A stretch of 64,000 nt of DNA from Channa striata (Eukaryota; Chordata; Actinopteri; Anabantiformes; Channidae): positions 1,488,001 through 1,552,000 of the forward strand of contig CM065173.1 in NCBI GenBank assembly GCA_033026295.1. The letters run 5' to 3'. Positions 11,957-22,040 of the stretch are shown piece after piece. Positions within the stretch are counted from its first letter, which is position 1. Each line of letters starts with the position of its first letter. Made by a program: the position numbers and the translations under genes. The notes beneath the pieces are model-generated. The model saw only the letters and a list, made by a program, of their open reading frames with translations, was not told the DNA's origin and searched no databases.

Positions 11957-12575
11957 AGAAGTTGAATTGAACAGATATTCAACCTGTCATTACAACAGTG
12001 TGTGATTCCCAGTTGCTTTATAAAGTCTATTATAATCTCTACCCCGAAGTTTCCACACCCCATCAGTCCCAGTGACTTTAGGCTCATAGCCCTCACATAG
12101 GTAGTGATAAAATGTTTTGAGAAGCCGATCAAAACGTTCATCAGCACTGCTCTGCCCACAACTCTGGACCCTTTTCAATTCGCATACAGGCTTGCAAGAT
12201 CCACTGATGCTGTAGCCCTCCTCCTCCATAAGACCCTCACCAATGTGTACTCATTATACTTGTTTAACTGAGAAGACACTTCAGATTCCAATATGATTAT
12301 AAAGTTTGCTGACGACACAGTGGTTGTGGGACTGATTTGTCACAACAACGAGACAGCCTATAGGCGGGAGGTCTCCAACCAGGAGGACTGGTGTCATTAG
12401 AATCACCTTCTGATGCTGAACATCATCAAAGTAAAGGAGGTAGCAAACTTCAGTAGGAAACAGCAGAGGGTCTTCCAGCCACATCCCATCAGTGGTTTTG
12501 AAGGGGAAAGAGTAGATTCTTTCAAATACGTGGGTGGGACTATTTCATAAGACCTGTCCTGAATGCAGCACATAA
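11957..12575 (+). pseudogene. Rex1-type LINE reverse-transcriptase fragment
   Basis: Plus-strand translation near 12160-12250 gives LDPFQFAYRLARSTDAVALL-type sequence. Near 12293-12345 it gives MIIKFADDTVVVGL. These are the template-binding and catalytic FADD motifs of Rex1/CR1-related fish LINEs. Roughly the region between them (motifs A and B) is deleted at about 12255-12285, and stops occur after the FADD block (CH*NHL). The intact FADD is therefore stranded in a dead copy. The Rex1 3' end appears to resume at about 13500 after a Tc1 element, so both pieces probably come from one insertion. Confidence 0.7.
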
Positions 12576-13438
12576 ACATCATGCCCAGAATGGCCAGACC
12601 GGCTCGAGCTGATAAAAGGCAACAGTAACTCAAAAAAACACTTGTTACAACCGAGGTATGTAGAGGAGCATCTCTGAAAGCACAACATGTCGAACTTTGA
12701 GGCGGATGGGCTACAGCAGCAGTAGACCACACCGGGTGCCACTCCTCTCAGTTAAGAACAGGAAACTGAGGCTACAATTTGCACAGGCTTACCAAAATTG
12801 GACAATAGAAGATTGGAAAAACGTTGCGTAGTCTGATGAGTCTCGATTTCATCTGCAACATTCAGATGGTAGGGTCAGAAGTTGGTGTCAACAGCATGAA
12901 AGCATGGATCCATTGTGCCTTGTATCAACTGTTCAGGCTGCTGCTGGTTGTGTAATGGCGTGGGGGATATTTTCTTGGCACACTTTGACCCATTAGTGAG
13001 CATCGTGTCAATGCCACAGCCCACCTGAGTATTGTTGCTGACCATGTCCATCCCTCTATGACCACAGTGTACCCATCTTCTGATGGCTAATTCCAGCAGG
13101 ATAACACGCTATGTCATAAAGTGTGAATCATCTCAGAATGGTTTCTTGAACATGAGAATGACAAAACTGTTCTCAAATGGCCTGCAAAGTCACCAAATGT
13201 CAATCCACAGAGCACCTTTGGGATATGGTGGAACGGAAGATTTGCATCATGGATGTGCACCCAACAAATTTGCAGCAACTGTGTGATGCTATCATGTCAA
13301 TATGGACCAAACTCTCTGAGGAACATTTCCAGTACCGTGTTGAATCTATGCCACGAAGGATTAAGGTAGTTCTGTATTGAAAAGGGGGTCAGAACCAGTA
13401 CTAGTAAGGTGTACCTAATAAAGTGGCCCGTGAGTGTA
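12576..13438 (+). pseudogene. Tc1-like transposon, 5'-truncated, decayed transposase
   Basis: A Tc1-like element of the family with terminal repeat GTACCTAATAAAGTGGCC. The plus strand covers most of the transposase from about the middle of the DNA-binding region. Recognisable pieces are AGGCTACAATTTGCACAGGC, AGATTGGAAAAACGTTGC, CCAGCAGGATAACACGC (the QQDNA block, reading QQDNT) and GAGCACCTTTGGGATATGG. The coding part ends near 13380 and the right inverted repeat is at 13407-13438. The left inverted repeat and N-terminus are missing. Several frameshifts break the frame, which appears as pieces at 13083-13286 and 13177-13380. It interrupts a Rex1 copy. Confidence 0.8.
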
Positions 13439-13499
13439 TATGTATGTATGTGCATGTTTATATATATATATCATGCTTTTTTATATGTGGTGGGATAAC

Positions 13500-13640
13500 A
13501 CTGTTGACTTTTGAACTTTGAATTTTGTTTTTGTCTTACCTTGTAAATGGATGCAAGAACACCAGGGCATTTCACTGTACATTGTACTATGTAAAACTGT
13601 GCATGCGACAATAAAAACATATCTTATCTTATATATTTTA
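13500..13640 (+). mobile_element. Rex1-type LINE 3' end with TCTTA-type tail
   Basis: TTTGTCTTACCTTGTAAATG, AGGGCATTTCACTGTACATT, GACAATAAAAACATATC and the short tail TCTTATCTTAT resemble the 3'-UTR and microsatellite tail of fish Rex1 elements. It lies just downstream of the Tc1 element that splits the RT fragment. Confidence 0.55.
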
Positions 13641-14998
13641 TCTTAATAATGTCATGGAGGACAGGGGTTAGTATGGACACTCTGATCAATCTGCGCTTAC
13701 ATGGCCCCATACACAGCAAAACTGCATGTACTATGTACTGTTATGACCAGGGTCATTATTTGTAATTGAATTGTTGTGAGATTGTTTTGTTGTCTATGTC
13801 TCCTCCTCCTTGTGCTTTGTGTGGGTGTGGATGTGGGTGTGTTTTGGTGTGTATGGGTGTGTCTGAGGGATCGGCTACCGGTGATGTCTCTGGATTGGCC
13901 AATTAATTGTCTCCACCAATTGGACAAGATGGCGCTGGAGACTTCATATACACCAGATGTCGGCAGCTGTCTCTCTCTCCACCTCTGCTACTCCCAACCA
14001 ACCCAGGGTTGGTTACTGGTCTTTGCGAGGAATCGTAGTCATATGCTGTTAGTTGGATATGTTAGTGTCTACATACCTTTGTATATAGTCCACTGTGAAT
14101 ATTGAGCACTGGATAATAATAGTAGGAGTGAGAAGCCCCTTCAATTTCCAATCTTTCCTCCTGTTTTGAGTTGAAAAGGTAAGGTGTGAGTGGGGGAGCA
14201 CATTGTGTTATGCCTTGGTTCCCCTAGACCAGATGGTAGAAGTACACAAACTCAACACACAAGTAAAAGTAAAACTATGGGCCTAAGAAATTGTCCACTA
14301 CAAGTGTCTACTTACTACATCTTTTACTCAATTAAACTCTCTGTAGAGAGAGTGATTGTTTTACAAGCAGATGTTTACAGCCTACTGAAAAGAAGGATCA
14401 CAATTACATTACATTCAAGCTTGTGTTTGTGCTGGTTGGCATTGGGAGGGAAGTGCAGTGTGTGGGAGTGACCCTCACGGTGACCGACCTATGATGTTCT
14501 CTGCTCTTCTTTAAATAAAGCTGGCTTGCTGCAGTGGGAGCTAGCCATAAAAGACAAGAGCTACGTCATCCGGTTGCTGTCCACCAGTTTGTGTTGTGTA
14601 GTGTATGGGGCACAAGTGATTTCACTTCCACCTGGGTAGCTTCTGGGTCAGGTTAGCCTGCTACCACCCAAGCTAGCCACTAGTTAGTTGCATCAGTTAG
14701 GCTAGGCTAGCGCAGCTCTAGCTCCACAAATCGCAGTAGCTGCTGCACACACCACCACGGTGTCCGGTGCTACAATACAGAATTAGAAGAAATGTTTTGA
14801 GATGAGTAAGTGACAGCAAGGGATCACAGAACCAAAGACGGTGGAAACTGAAACACATTTATGTGAATTTGAGAGAAGTTGTGTCAGATACTAAGTGACA
14901 GTGAATATGTTCTGGACAATTGGGAAAATACTGCAGAAATGGTGAGGGATACAGCTAGGACGGTACTTGGTGTAAGTTTTGGACAGAGAAAGTAAGAC
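13641..14998. other. No gene recognised; promoter-like cluster near 13.9 kb
   Basis: The plus-strand open frame 13776-14105 begins in a GT-rich stretch and has no domain I recognise. A palindromic CCAAT-type motif ATTGGCCAAT (13894-13903), a second CAAT repeat (CCAATTGG near 13916) and CAAGATGGCG (13925-13934, a YY1-like core) lie together. This is reminiscent of a TATA-less promoter or a LINE or LTR 5' region. The rest (14110-14998) holds nothing I can name. Confidence 0.3.
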
Positions 14999-15961
14999 CA
15001 ATTCAATTCAGCTTTATTTATATGTCGCCAATTTAGAAGAAAGTCACCTCAAGGAACTTTACATAATAAAGTCAAGACTATACAGACATTTAGAGAAATT
15101 GTAGGTCATCCAGGCCTTTCTGTCTTTTAGACACACTTGAAGTCTGATTAATGCCTGGTGTCATATATAGATATAACTGTGTGTCATTAGGCAGTTATAT
15201 GTATATACGCTGAAGTTTTCTAATAATGTTGCCTGAAGGAGACATATATAGAGTAAAGACGGACAAAACAGAATTATTTGGTTTATTGGTAAGCTTGAGT
15301 GATAGATTGCTGCTACTCCTCCACCTCGGCCTGAGCTTCTAGGAAGATGATAGTTAATATGACTTGGGGGGGGTCGACTCATTTAAACTGACATATTCTT
15401 CCTTCTGCAACCAGGTTTCAGTGAGACAAAATAAATCGAATTGATGATCGCTTATTAAGTCATTTACTTATTTACTTTAGATTTAGATGAGAGAGATCTG
15501 ATATTTAATAATTCACATTTAATTGTTTTAGTTTTTTGCTCAGTAAGAGGAGCAGTCCTGATTTTTATTAAGTTATTATGATTAACTCCTCTTGTGATCA
15601 TTTTTAATTTTTAAAATTTAGTTAATCGGGGAACAGACACAGTCTCTATAGGAATGTGGGAGTTGTGGGGGGGTGACGGCGGTAAGGACACTGCAGAGAG
15701 GCCTGTAGGACTGGATCTCTGCGTCCTAGGCTCAACTCTGGACTGTCAATCTTTTGGTTGTCTAATAAAATCAGTCATATTTTTTGATAAGACAGTGGCA
15801 CCATCAAAAGTAGGATGGATGCCATCTCTCCTAATCATACTAGGTTTGACCCAAAAACTTTTCCAATTGTCTGTGTATCCCACATCGTTTGCTGGACACC
15901 ACCTAGACAGCCAGCGGTTGAGTGACGACATCCGGCTATACATGTTGTCACTGGTCAGATC
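14999..15961 (-). pseudogene. Minus-strand L2-type LINE, 3' portion with internal deletions
   Basis: From low to high coordinate (3' to 5' of the element): the 3' end with TATTTATATGTCGCC (14999-15100), a short RT piece (15112-15258, where the usual YADD position reads as a damaged NDT), then a jump to the endonuclease N-terminus. On the minus strand this reads SHIN...GRGGGVAAIYHSSL (15265-15400) and LLNIRSLSSK (near 15500). Next comes ORF1 C-terminal sequence with DGIHP at 15812-15826. It is interrupted at 15961/18143 by a plus-strand L2. Two large deletions remove most of EN and RT, so the copy is dead. Confidence 0.8.
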
Positions 15962-17166
15962 GGAATTTTTGACTGAATTCTCAGATTTTCTAGCCGACTT
16001 AGTGCTTAGTGCAGATAAAGTCGTCATAGTGGGCGATTTTAACATTCATGTAGATGCTGACAGTAACTCCCTCAACACAGCATTTACTTCATTATTAGAT
16101 TCAATTGGTTTCTCTCAAAATGTAAAAGAACCCACTAACTGTTTTAGTCACACCCTAGACCTTGTCCTTACATAAATATGATGAATTAACAGTATTTCCT
16201 CATAATTCTGTTCTCTCTGACCATTTCCTAATAACATTTGAATTTAATTTAAGGTACTACACAGCAGCTAGAAAGAAGTTTTGCTTCAGTAGGTGTTTTT
16301 CTGAAAACACAGTGAACAAATTTAAGGAAATGATCCCTTCACCATTTACTTCAACATGTAGCGATATAACTGAGAGTAGCCTCATTAACTGTACTCCTGT
16401 ACAAGTTGATTACCTGACTGATAATTATGCAGCATCTTTACGTTGGCTGACTAAGAGCCATAGTTCAGTTGAAACTAGTTTTCCCTCAACGCTATGTAGC
16501 AATGACTTCATGACTTTCTTCACAAACAAAATCGTAGCTATTAGAAATAAAATTCATCAGACCCTCCCCACAAATACAACATTAGAATCATCAGTAAGTC
16601 CTCAGTCCCTTTTAGACTGCTTTGTGCTCATAGATTTTGCTGAGTTAACTTCAACTATTATGGCATCTAAACCAACAACATGTCTGCTAGACCCTATTCC
16701 AGTTAGACTGCTCAAAGATGCTCTACCCTTATTAGACACGTTCATAATAGATATCATTAATCTATCTTTACAAACAGGATATGTACCAAAGGCCTATAAG
16801 GTAGCTTATATCTATCTATGAAACCTGATGAAACAAATCAATTATTCAAACTACAAGCATTTCTAAAAGACATAAGGGACTGGATGACGTATAATTTCCT
16901 TCGTCTAAACTCAGATAAAACTGAAGTTATTGTATTTGGGCCTAAAAGTCTAAGAAACATGTTTTCTAACCATATCGCTACTTTAGACGACATGACTCTT
17001 GCCCCCAGTAGTACTGCAAGGAATCTCAGAGTCATTTTTGACCAGGATTTGTCATTTACCCCACGCATAAAACAAATCTCTAGAACAGCCTTCTTCCACC
17101 TACGGAACATTACCAATATTAGGAGCATCCTGTCTCAAAGCAATGCTGAAAAATTGGTTCATGCAT

Positions 17167-17182
17167 TTGTTACTTCTAGATT
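17167..17182. repeat. Target-site duplication, left copy
   Basis: TTGTTACTTCTAGATT, identical to 17393-17408. In undisturbed L2 copies this sequence occurs once (near 52086-52101 in the opposite orientation the same RT codons are continuous), which confirms it was duplicated on insertion. Confidence 0.9.
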
Positions 17183-17392
17183 ACTAATACTTCTCTTTGG
17201 GCTTTTCCCATCAGGGGTCACCACAGCGAATCATCCGTTTCCACCTCACTCTATCCTGAGCATCTTCCTCTCTGACACCAGCTAACCTCATGTCCTCTGT
17301 TAGAACATCCATATATCTCCTCCTTGGTCGTCCTCTCGCCCTCTTGCCTGGCAGCTCCATCTCCAACATCCTTCTACCAATATAATAATATA
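17183..17392 (-). mobile_element. RTE-type LINE 3' fragment nested in L2, with 16-bp TSD
   Basis: Minus-strand translation is open for about 55 codons: GRRMLEMELPGKRARGRP, then YMDVLTEDMRLAGVREED, then DRVRWKRMIRCGDP and a stop. This is the C-terminus of a fish RTE-type (Expander-like) reverse transcriptase. It is flanked by perfect copies of TTGTTACTTCTAGATT at 17167-17182 and 17393-17408, a 16-bp target-site duplication. The lack of stops before the natural one suggests a fairly recent event. Confidence 0.85.
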
Positions 17393-17408
17393 TTGTTACT
17401 TCTAGATT
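17393..17408. repeat. Target-site duplication, right copy
   Basis: Second copy of TTGTTACTTCTAGATT, after which the L2 frame resumes as DYCNSLLSGCPSNS. Confidence 0.9.
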
Positions 17409-18142
17409 GGACTACTGTAATTCTCTACTTTCAGGCTGCCCCAGTAACTCTCTAAAAAGCCTCCAATTAATCCAAAATGCTGCACCAAGATTGCTGACTG
17501 GGATTGGTAAGAGAGATCATATTTCACCTTCTCTCCATTGGCTTCACATTAAATGTAGAATAGAATTTAAAACCGTTCTTCTTACCTATAAAGCTCTAAT
17601 TGGTCAAGCTCCATCCTACCTAAAACATCTCCTTGTACCATATCATCCTACTAGACCACTTTGGTCCCAAAATGCAGGCCTACTTGTGGTTCCCAGAATT
17701 TCCAAAAATAGAATGGGAGGCAGAGCCTTTAGCTATCAAGCTCCTCTCCTGTGGAACCAGCTCCCAGTCCAGATTCGGGAAGCAGACACCCTCTCTCACT
17801 AGACTAGGCTCAAAACTTTCCTCTTCAATAAAGCTTATAGTATGTTATAGTCATGCTGCTACAGGCTTAGACTGCTGGGGGACTCTGCGCTGAGCCACTT
17901 TCCTCTTCTCTTCATTCTCTCCTCTCACCCCACATCTATAATGTCACCACTGTATGACATTAACTCTGTGTCTTCTTTGTCCCGTAGTCGTCTCTCTCCC
18001 TCTCTTTCCCCCTCTCTCTCTCCCCGTCTTCAGGTGTCCCCGGATTTGGCACTGTGTGTCCTCCAGTGCGCAGCTACTGGTCCTACTAACCTGCTCAATG
18101 TTTTGCTATATAAATAAAGTTGAATTGAATAAAGTTGAATTG

Positions 18143-19050
18143 AAAATCTGGCAGGGGTCTAGAGAAAACTACAGAGTCCGACATTGTTTGGGAAAGTTAC
18201 GCACTGATTCAACATTAGCTTTAGTGACCTGCAGTTTGCAGTCGGTTTCATTAATACCTGCATGAATAATAATTTTACTGTATCTACGTTTATCAGAAGG
18301 AGTTTCAAATAGGAGTCAGTGTTGCCCACTCTGGCTCCAGGATAACATAACTATATATAAAATAACTGTCTCCGCAGTCCGTTTTTGACTATAGAGTCGC
18401 CAATTACCAGAGTTTGTTCCTCAGCGGGTGTGTCGCTGAGTGGGGAAAATTGATTGGAAACGTGAACCGGCTGCTGGGTGAACCTTGGGCGTCTGTTTAG
18501 CATTAGACCTCTCACAAACCGTCACCCAGCCGGCCTGGCTTTACCGGCTGCTCGCGTACAGCTGGGGAACAGCTAACAGTGGTTATGCTAACAGTGGCTA
18601 TGCTAGGTATGGTAGGTTGACTAACTGGATCGTTTCCCATGGTGCGGAGCCGTGCTTCCAATTCCGAGAGCCTCGCCTTTAAAGCTGCAAGAGCCTTACA
18701 CTAATTACAAGTACCATTATCACTAAAGGAGGCAGAGGAAAAACTAAACACGTGACAACTGAGCAAATCAAAGGAGAGACAGAAGGCGATGGAGAAGCCC
18801 TTGCTAGGTGCTAGGCTAATGAAGCTAAAATTGGTAAAATTTAATGAGTGTTAGCTAGTTTTTCAATTTCAGAAGAGCACTTTCTTGTGTAAACAAATCT
18901 CACGTCCCAAGTGGTAGTCCTAATGCAAGGAAATCGTGTATTTAGATAAAATAAGATCTCCGATTAACCAGTGAACGATCCTTCAGCACAGACCCGAAAT
19001 AGTGTGAAGTAACAGGAAGTGACATAACATGCATACGCAGGTCGCCTCCT
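18143..19050 (-). pseudogene. L2-type LINE 5' region and ORF1 (SGNH/esterase-like)
   Basis: The 5' part of the older minus-strand L2. Minus-strand translation gives LVIGDSIVKNG, with GDS at 18393-18401. This corresponds to the nucleophile block of the SGNH/GDSL esterase domain described in ORF1 of CR1/L2 LINEs. The matching C-terminal DGIHP block is at 15812-15826, beyond the nested insertion. Further 5', a Cys/Ala-rich stretch and the probable 5'-UTR run to about 19050. A stop after QLFYI near 18355 breaks the frame. The plus-strand open frame 18485-18682 is antisense. Confidence 0.7.
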
Positions 19051-19084
19051 GTAGACTGTGTTAAATAGAGGCTTGGCATAAGGT

Positions 19085-19765
19085 AAAAGAGGCAGGTGAA
19101 CTAAATAGGGATAGTAAGATTGATGAGGAAACCAGACAAGAGTGCAAGAAGATGGGAAGCAAAGTGGAGATAAGTGTGATGCAAGTTAAGAAAAAGGTGT
19201 ATGGTGAGAAGCCGGACAGTAACAAAGCAAAAGAGAACTTGTATTAACTGTCCAGAAAGAGACAGTGAGCTGAAAAGAACATGCTGCCAGATAGGGTGGT
19301 TCAGGATACAACCCAGGAAAGACAGCTAGACTGCGTAACAAAAATCTGGCAAGTGAGAGGATATCCGAGGAGTGGAGAATAAGTGTACTTTTTAATAATG
19401 AAGATGTTCAGAACTGCAGCAGGTACACAAAGTTAATCACCAACACTATGAAACAAAAGAGTATGGAAACAGTAGTATAAATTAGACTGAGGAGATATGT
19501 GATGATCAGTGAGCAACAATATGGTTTCATGCCAAAAAGAGCACAATCAATGCAATATTTGCTTAGCATTGACAGAGAAGTTCCGGAAAGTCTAAAATGA
19601 GCCACATTGTATAACTGTGGGTTTTGAATTTGAACTAAAGTGTATGACAGTGCCAAGAAAGGAGTTATGGTAGTGCATGAGGAAGGTGTGAGTATGCTGG
19701 GGAATTACAAAATGGATAATGTGGCAATGCCAAAAAGAGGTGGCAAAGGGAGAAGCTGAAAAAAA
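19085..19765 (+). pseudogene. Degraded RTE-type LINE reverse-transcriptase fragment
   Basis: Plus-strand fragments in shifting frames match the order of a fish RTE-type RT. They are an R-R-S-R-K-R-D-type stretch near 19250, EEWRISVLF-like (19365-19395), a CSRYTKLITNTMK-like stretch (19417-19455), MISEQQYGFMPKRA (near 19503-19545) and KVYDSAKKGVMVV near 19640-19680 at the position of motif A. Many stops and indels; much older than the RTE fragment at 17183. Adjacent to the 5' end of the minus-strand L2. Confidence 0.6.
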
Positions 19766-19769
19766 AGAA

Positions 19770-21305
19770 GATCCTGATTATAAACATCTGTGTTTGTCCA
19801 GACACTGGCTGACGTGGTTTATCCATAATTTCTAAGGGCGTGTTTATGTGTTTATGTGTTTTCCAGTCATATATTATGTTACTAAATCATGACAATAACG
19901 AAAATAAAGAGACTTAAAACATGCAGAGAATATGTGAGAATATGATTTTATTTTGAATGTTCTATGTAGTTATTTGTTGGTTTCTAGGCCACTTGCTTTC
20001 TCCTGTTGTGTATATGAACCTTTGCAGCCAGAGCAAACAAGGTAGAGCTAATAGAACACCACTGGACCTTCCTCGCTCTGCTCCGTAGAAAAGGAAATTA
20101 GCTGAGACACTTATTGAAAAAGGTCCATAAACATATACACAAAGTTGACAATTTATACTATAGCTCAATGTAAAGCTATAGAGAAAACTCCCTACTGAAA
20201 AAGCAACAGCTCAAGAAGCTGTGAAATAAGTGGAAAATGTTCTCAGTTGAGAAAAACATTTCTACTTCCAAAAGTAATTTATTTTCTAACCACTGCTGCA
20301 AGCAGACAACATAGCCTATGTTCCTGTTCTGTGGATTTTCATTTTCCCCAGCCCCTTTACAAGTCAATGTTATTTCTCATTTGCAACACTGATAAGAGTT
20401 GAGTTGTTTATATACAACAGTGGTCACCAACCTTTTCTAAGCTGAGATCATGTCTCATGTCCAAATAGACTTAGATCTGCTGTGCACAAATGTAAGAATT
20501 AAAACCCCACACTGATGTCCAAACGCCAAATAATGCCTTAAAATGGCTCCAATTTTCCTACACTTTGGACATGATTATGGCTGTTGCAGGCATTGCCACA
20601 GTGCTGTCACAGAAATAAAAGCACCCAAGCTCCTCTCAAAAACAGCCTAGAGGGCACATATTGAATTATGATTGACTGTGATATTAACTAGGTAATAATT
20701 TCACATAGAATTATATAACATGCGTCGATGGAAAGATAAAAACCAAATATGGGCAGTATTTATACCAAACCAAGGAGAAGATCTAAATGCTGCCATTGTG
20801 CTCATAGACAAGTTAGGAATCTAAGTAATAATTTATTTTTGTAAAGCTGTTATTTTATATACCTAGAAACAATGACTTCCAGTAGTTTAAAATAAGTACC
20901 TCTTAAAAAAGAATATGTTACATTAAGTAACAGTGACAGCTGTTACTTCACTGTGGCAGATACAGATGTGGTTAAATACTGTCTGAGTACATGATCCCAC
21001 TCAAATCATTCAGGGCCAAAAACACAACTCATGAGGAGGTGTTAATTTATGTTTTGCTCACAGCTCAGCATGTTTTCTAGCAGAAAGAACAAGTATTTTT
21101 ATTTTGGATTTACATATCCATCTCTGATAAGGGCTACACATCAGACACAATGTGTGCTCCAGTCTACTGAATTTCCCAACTCAATTTTGTGGGTGTTTTC
21201 GCCATCAGCACACTGTATTGATAAAACCCCAGATATACTGCTCACCCATGAGACAAACAGAGTTTGTCATTCTCAAAACGTATATCTGGAGCCCAAAACT
21301 GTGGT
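19770..21305. other. Unique sequence with one hAT-like end
   Basis: No coding region recognised. CAGTGGTCACCAACCTTTTC at 20419-20438 resembles the terminal repeat of a non-autonomous hAT family, but no matching right end was found nearby, so it may be a relic or coincidence. Confidence 0.3.
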
Positions 21306-21306
21306 G

Positions 21307-21392
21307 ATTTTGTTCCTCATCCTTTGTTAAACTTAAACAGGTAATAAGTTAGGAGACCAACATTTTGTTCCTCATCCTTTGTTAAACTTAAA
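21307..21392. repeat. 31-bp direct duplication
   Basis: The 31 bp at 21307-21337 recur exactly at 21362-21392 (core TTTTGTTCCTCATCCTTTG), separated by 24 bp. Likely a local slippage or repair duplication; no element lies between the copies. Confidence 0.85.
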
Positions 21393-21559
21393 GGCGTAAG
21401 TGCTCAAAGTGTCACAAAAACACTGCTAGTACTTCTCCACTGGTTGAGGGATAACGGGGTTCCAAGTACTACTAGTGGGCAAAATTTACCATTAATGACA
21501 TTTTAACTCTTTGCAGGCTATAGCTGAAGCATTTTCAGCTTTATTTCTACACTACTCAT

Positions 21560-22038
21560 TACTCATTAGTAGGAGGGCAGGGGGTTCCTCCTAAAGTCCA
21601 CTATCATCTCCACAGTCTTGAGCATGTTGATCTCCAGGTTGGTCTGACTACACCACTGGGCCAGCTGCTCCACCTTCTGCCTGTATGCAGACTCATCACT
21701 GTCCTGGATCAGCCCAATTACAGTCATGCCGTCTGCATATTTCAGGAGTTTCACAGAGGGGTCCCCTGAGGTGGAGTTTTTAATGTACAGGGAGAAGAGC
21801 AGTGGGGAGATGACACACCACTGTGGTGCGCCAGTGCTGATGGTGTGGGTGCCAGATGTAACACTACCCAGCCTCACCTGATGCCTCCTCTCAGTCAGGA
21901 AGCTGCTGATCCACTGACACGTGGAGATGGTACAGGGAGCTGGGTCAGCTTGCAGTGGAGTATTCCAGGGATAATGGTATTTAAAGCTGAACTGAAGTCC
22001 ACAAACAAAATCCTGACATACGTGCCAGGGAGATCCAG
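21560..22038 (-). pseudogene. Rex1-type LINE reverse-transcriptase palm fragment
   Basis: On the minus strand the region from 22038 downward encodes GTYVRILFVDFSSALNTIIP (motif A), then RRHQVRLGSVTSGTHTIST, GAPQWCVISPLLFSLY (motif B, normally PQGCV) and YADGMTVIGLIQDSDESAY (motif C, normally FADDT). The second catalytic Asp is replaced by Gly and the motif B Gly by Trp, so it cannot polymerise. A stop lies between A and B (SGSAAS*). The 3'-UTR is absent. It abuts an L2 fragment at 22040. Confidence 0.8.
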
Positions 22039-22040
22039 CG

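Larger units (their letters stand above)
15962..18142 (+). pseudogene. Plus-strand L2-type LINE inserted into the minus-strand L2
   Basis: Begins inside the endonuclease: VVIVGDFNIHVD at about 16023-16058, with the APE-type GDFNIH. It continues through the EN-RT linker (16162-16650) and RT fingers (MASKPTTCLLDPIPVRLL near 16660) to KVA at 16806. There it jumps directly to YLSMKPDETN, losing about 150 codons including the fingers/palm and YADD. RT thumb and C-terminus follow (16818-17182, 17409-17800), then the 3'-UTR and TTGAATTGAA tail to 18142. It is 5'-truncated. A 210-bp RTE fragment interrupts it. The frame is broken into pieces 16162-16821, 16818-17285 and 17407-17802. The open frame at 15654-16175 is a chimera: its first part is antisense to the older L2. 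Confidence 0.85.

Noticed and set aside
13776..14105. Plus-strand 109-residue frame starting with a hydrophobic signal-like segment
   Set aside because: The start is a GT-rich simple stretch, an opposing open frame exists, and no domain is recognisable.
15654..16175. Plus-strand 173-residue open frame as a single gene
   Set aside because: Its first hundred codons are antisense to the older L2 ORF1 and only the last part is L2 endonuclease; it crosses an insertion boundary.
20419..20438. A complete hAT transposon
   Set aside because: Only a left-end-like CAGTGGTCACCAACC is present; no matching right end or 8-bp duplication was found nearby.
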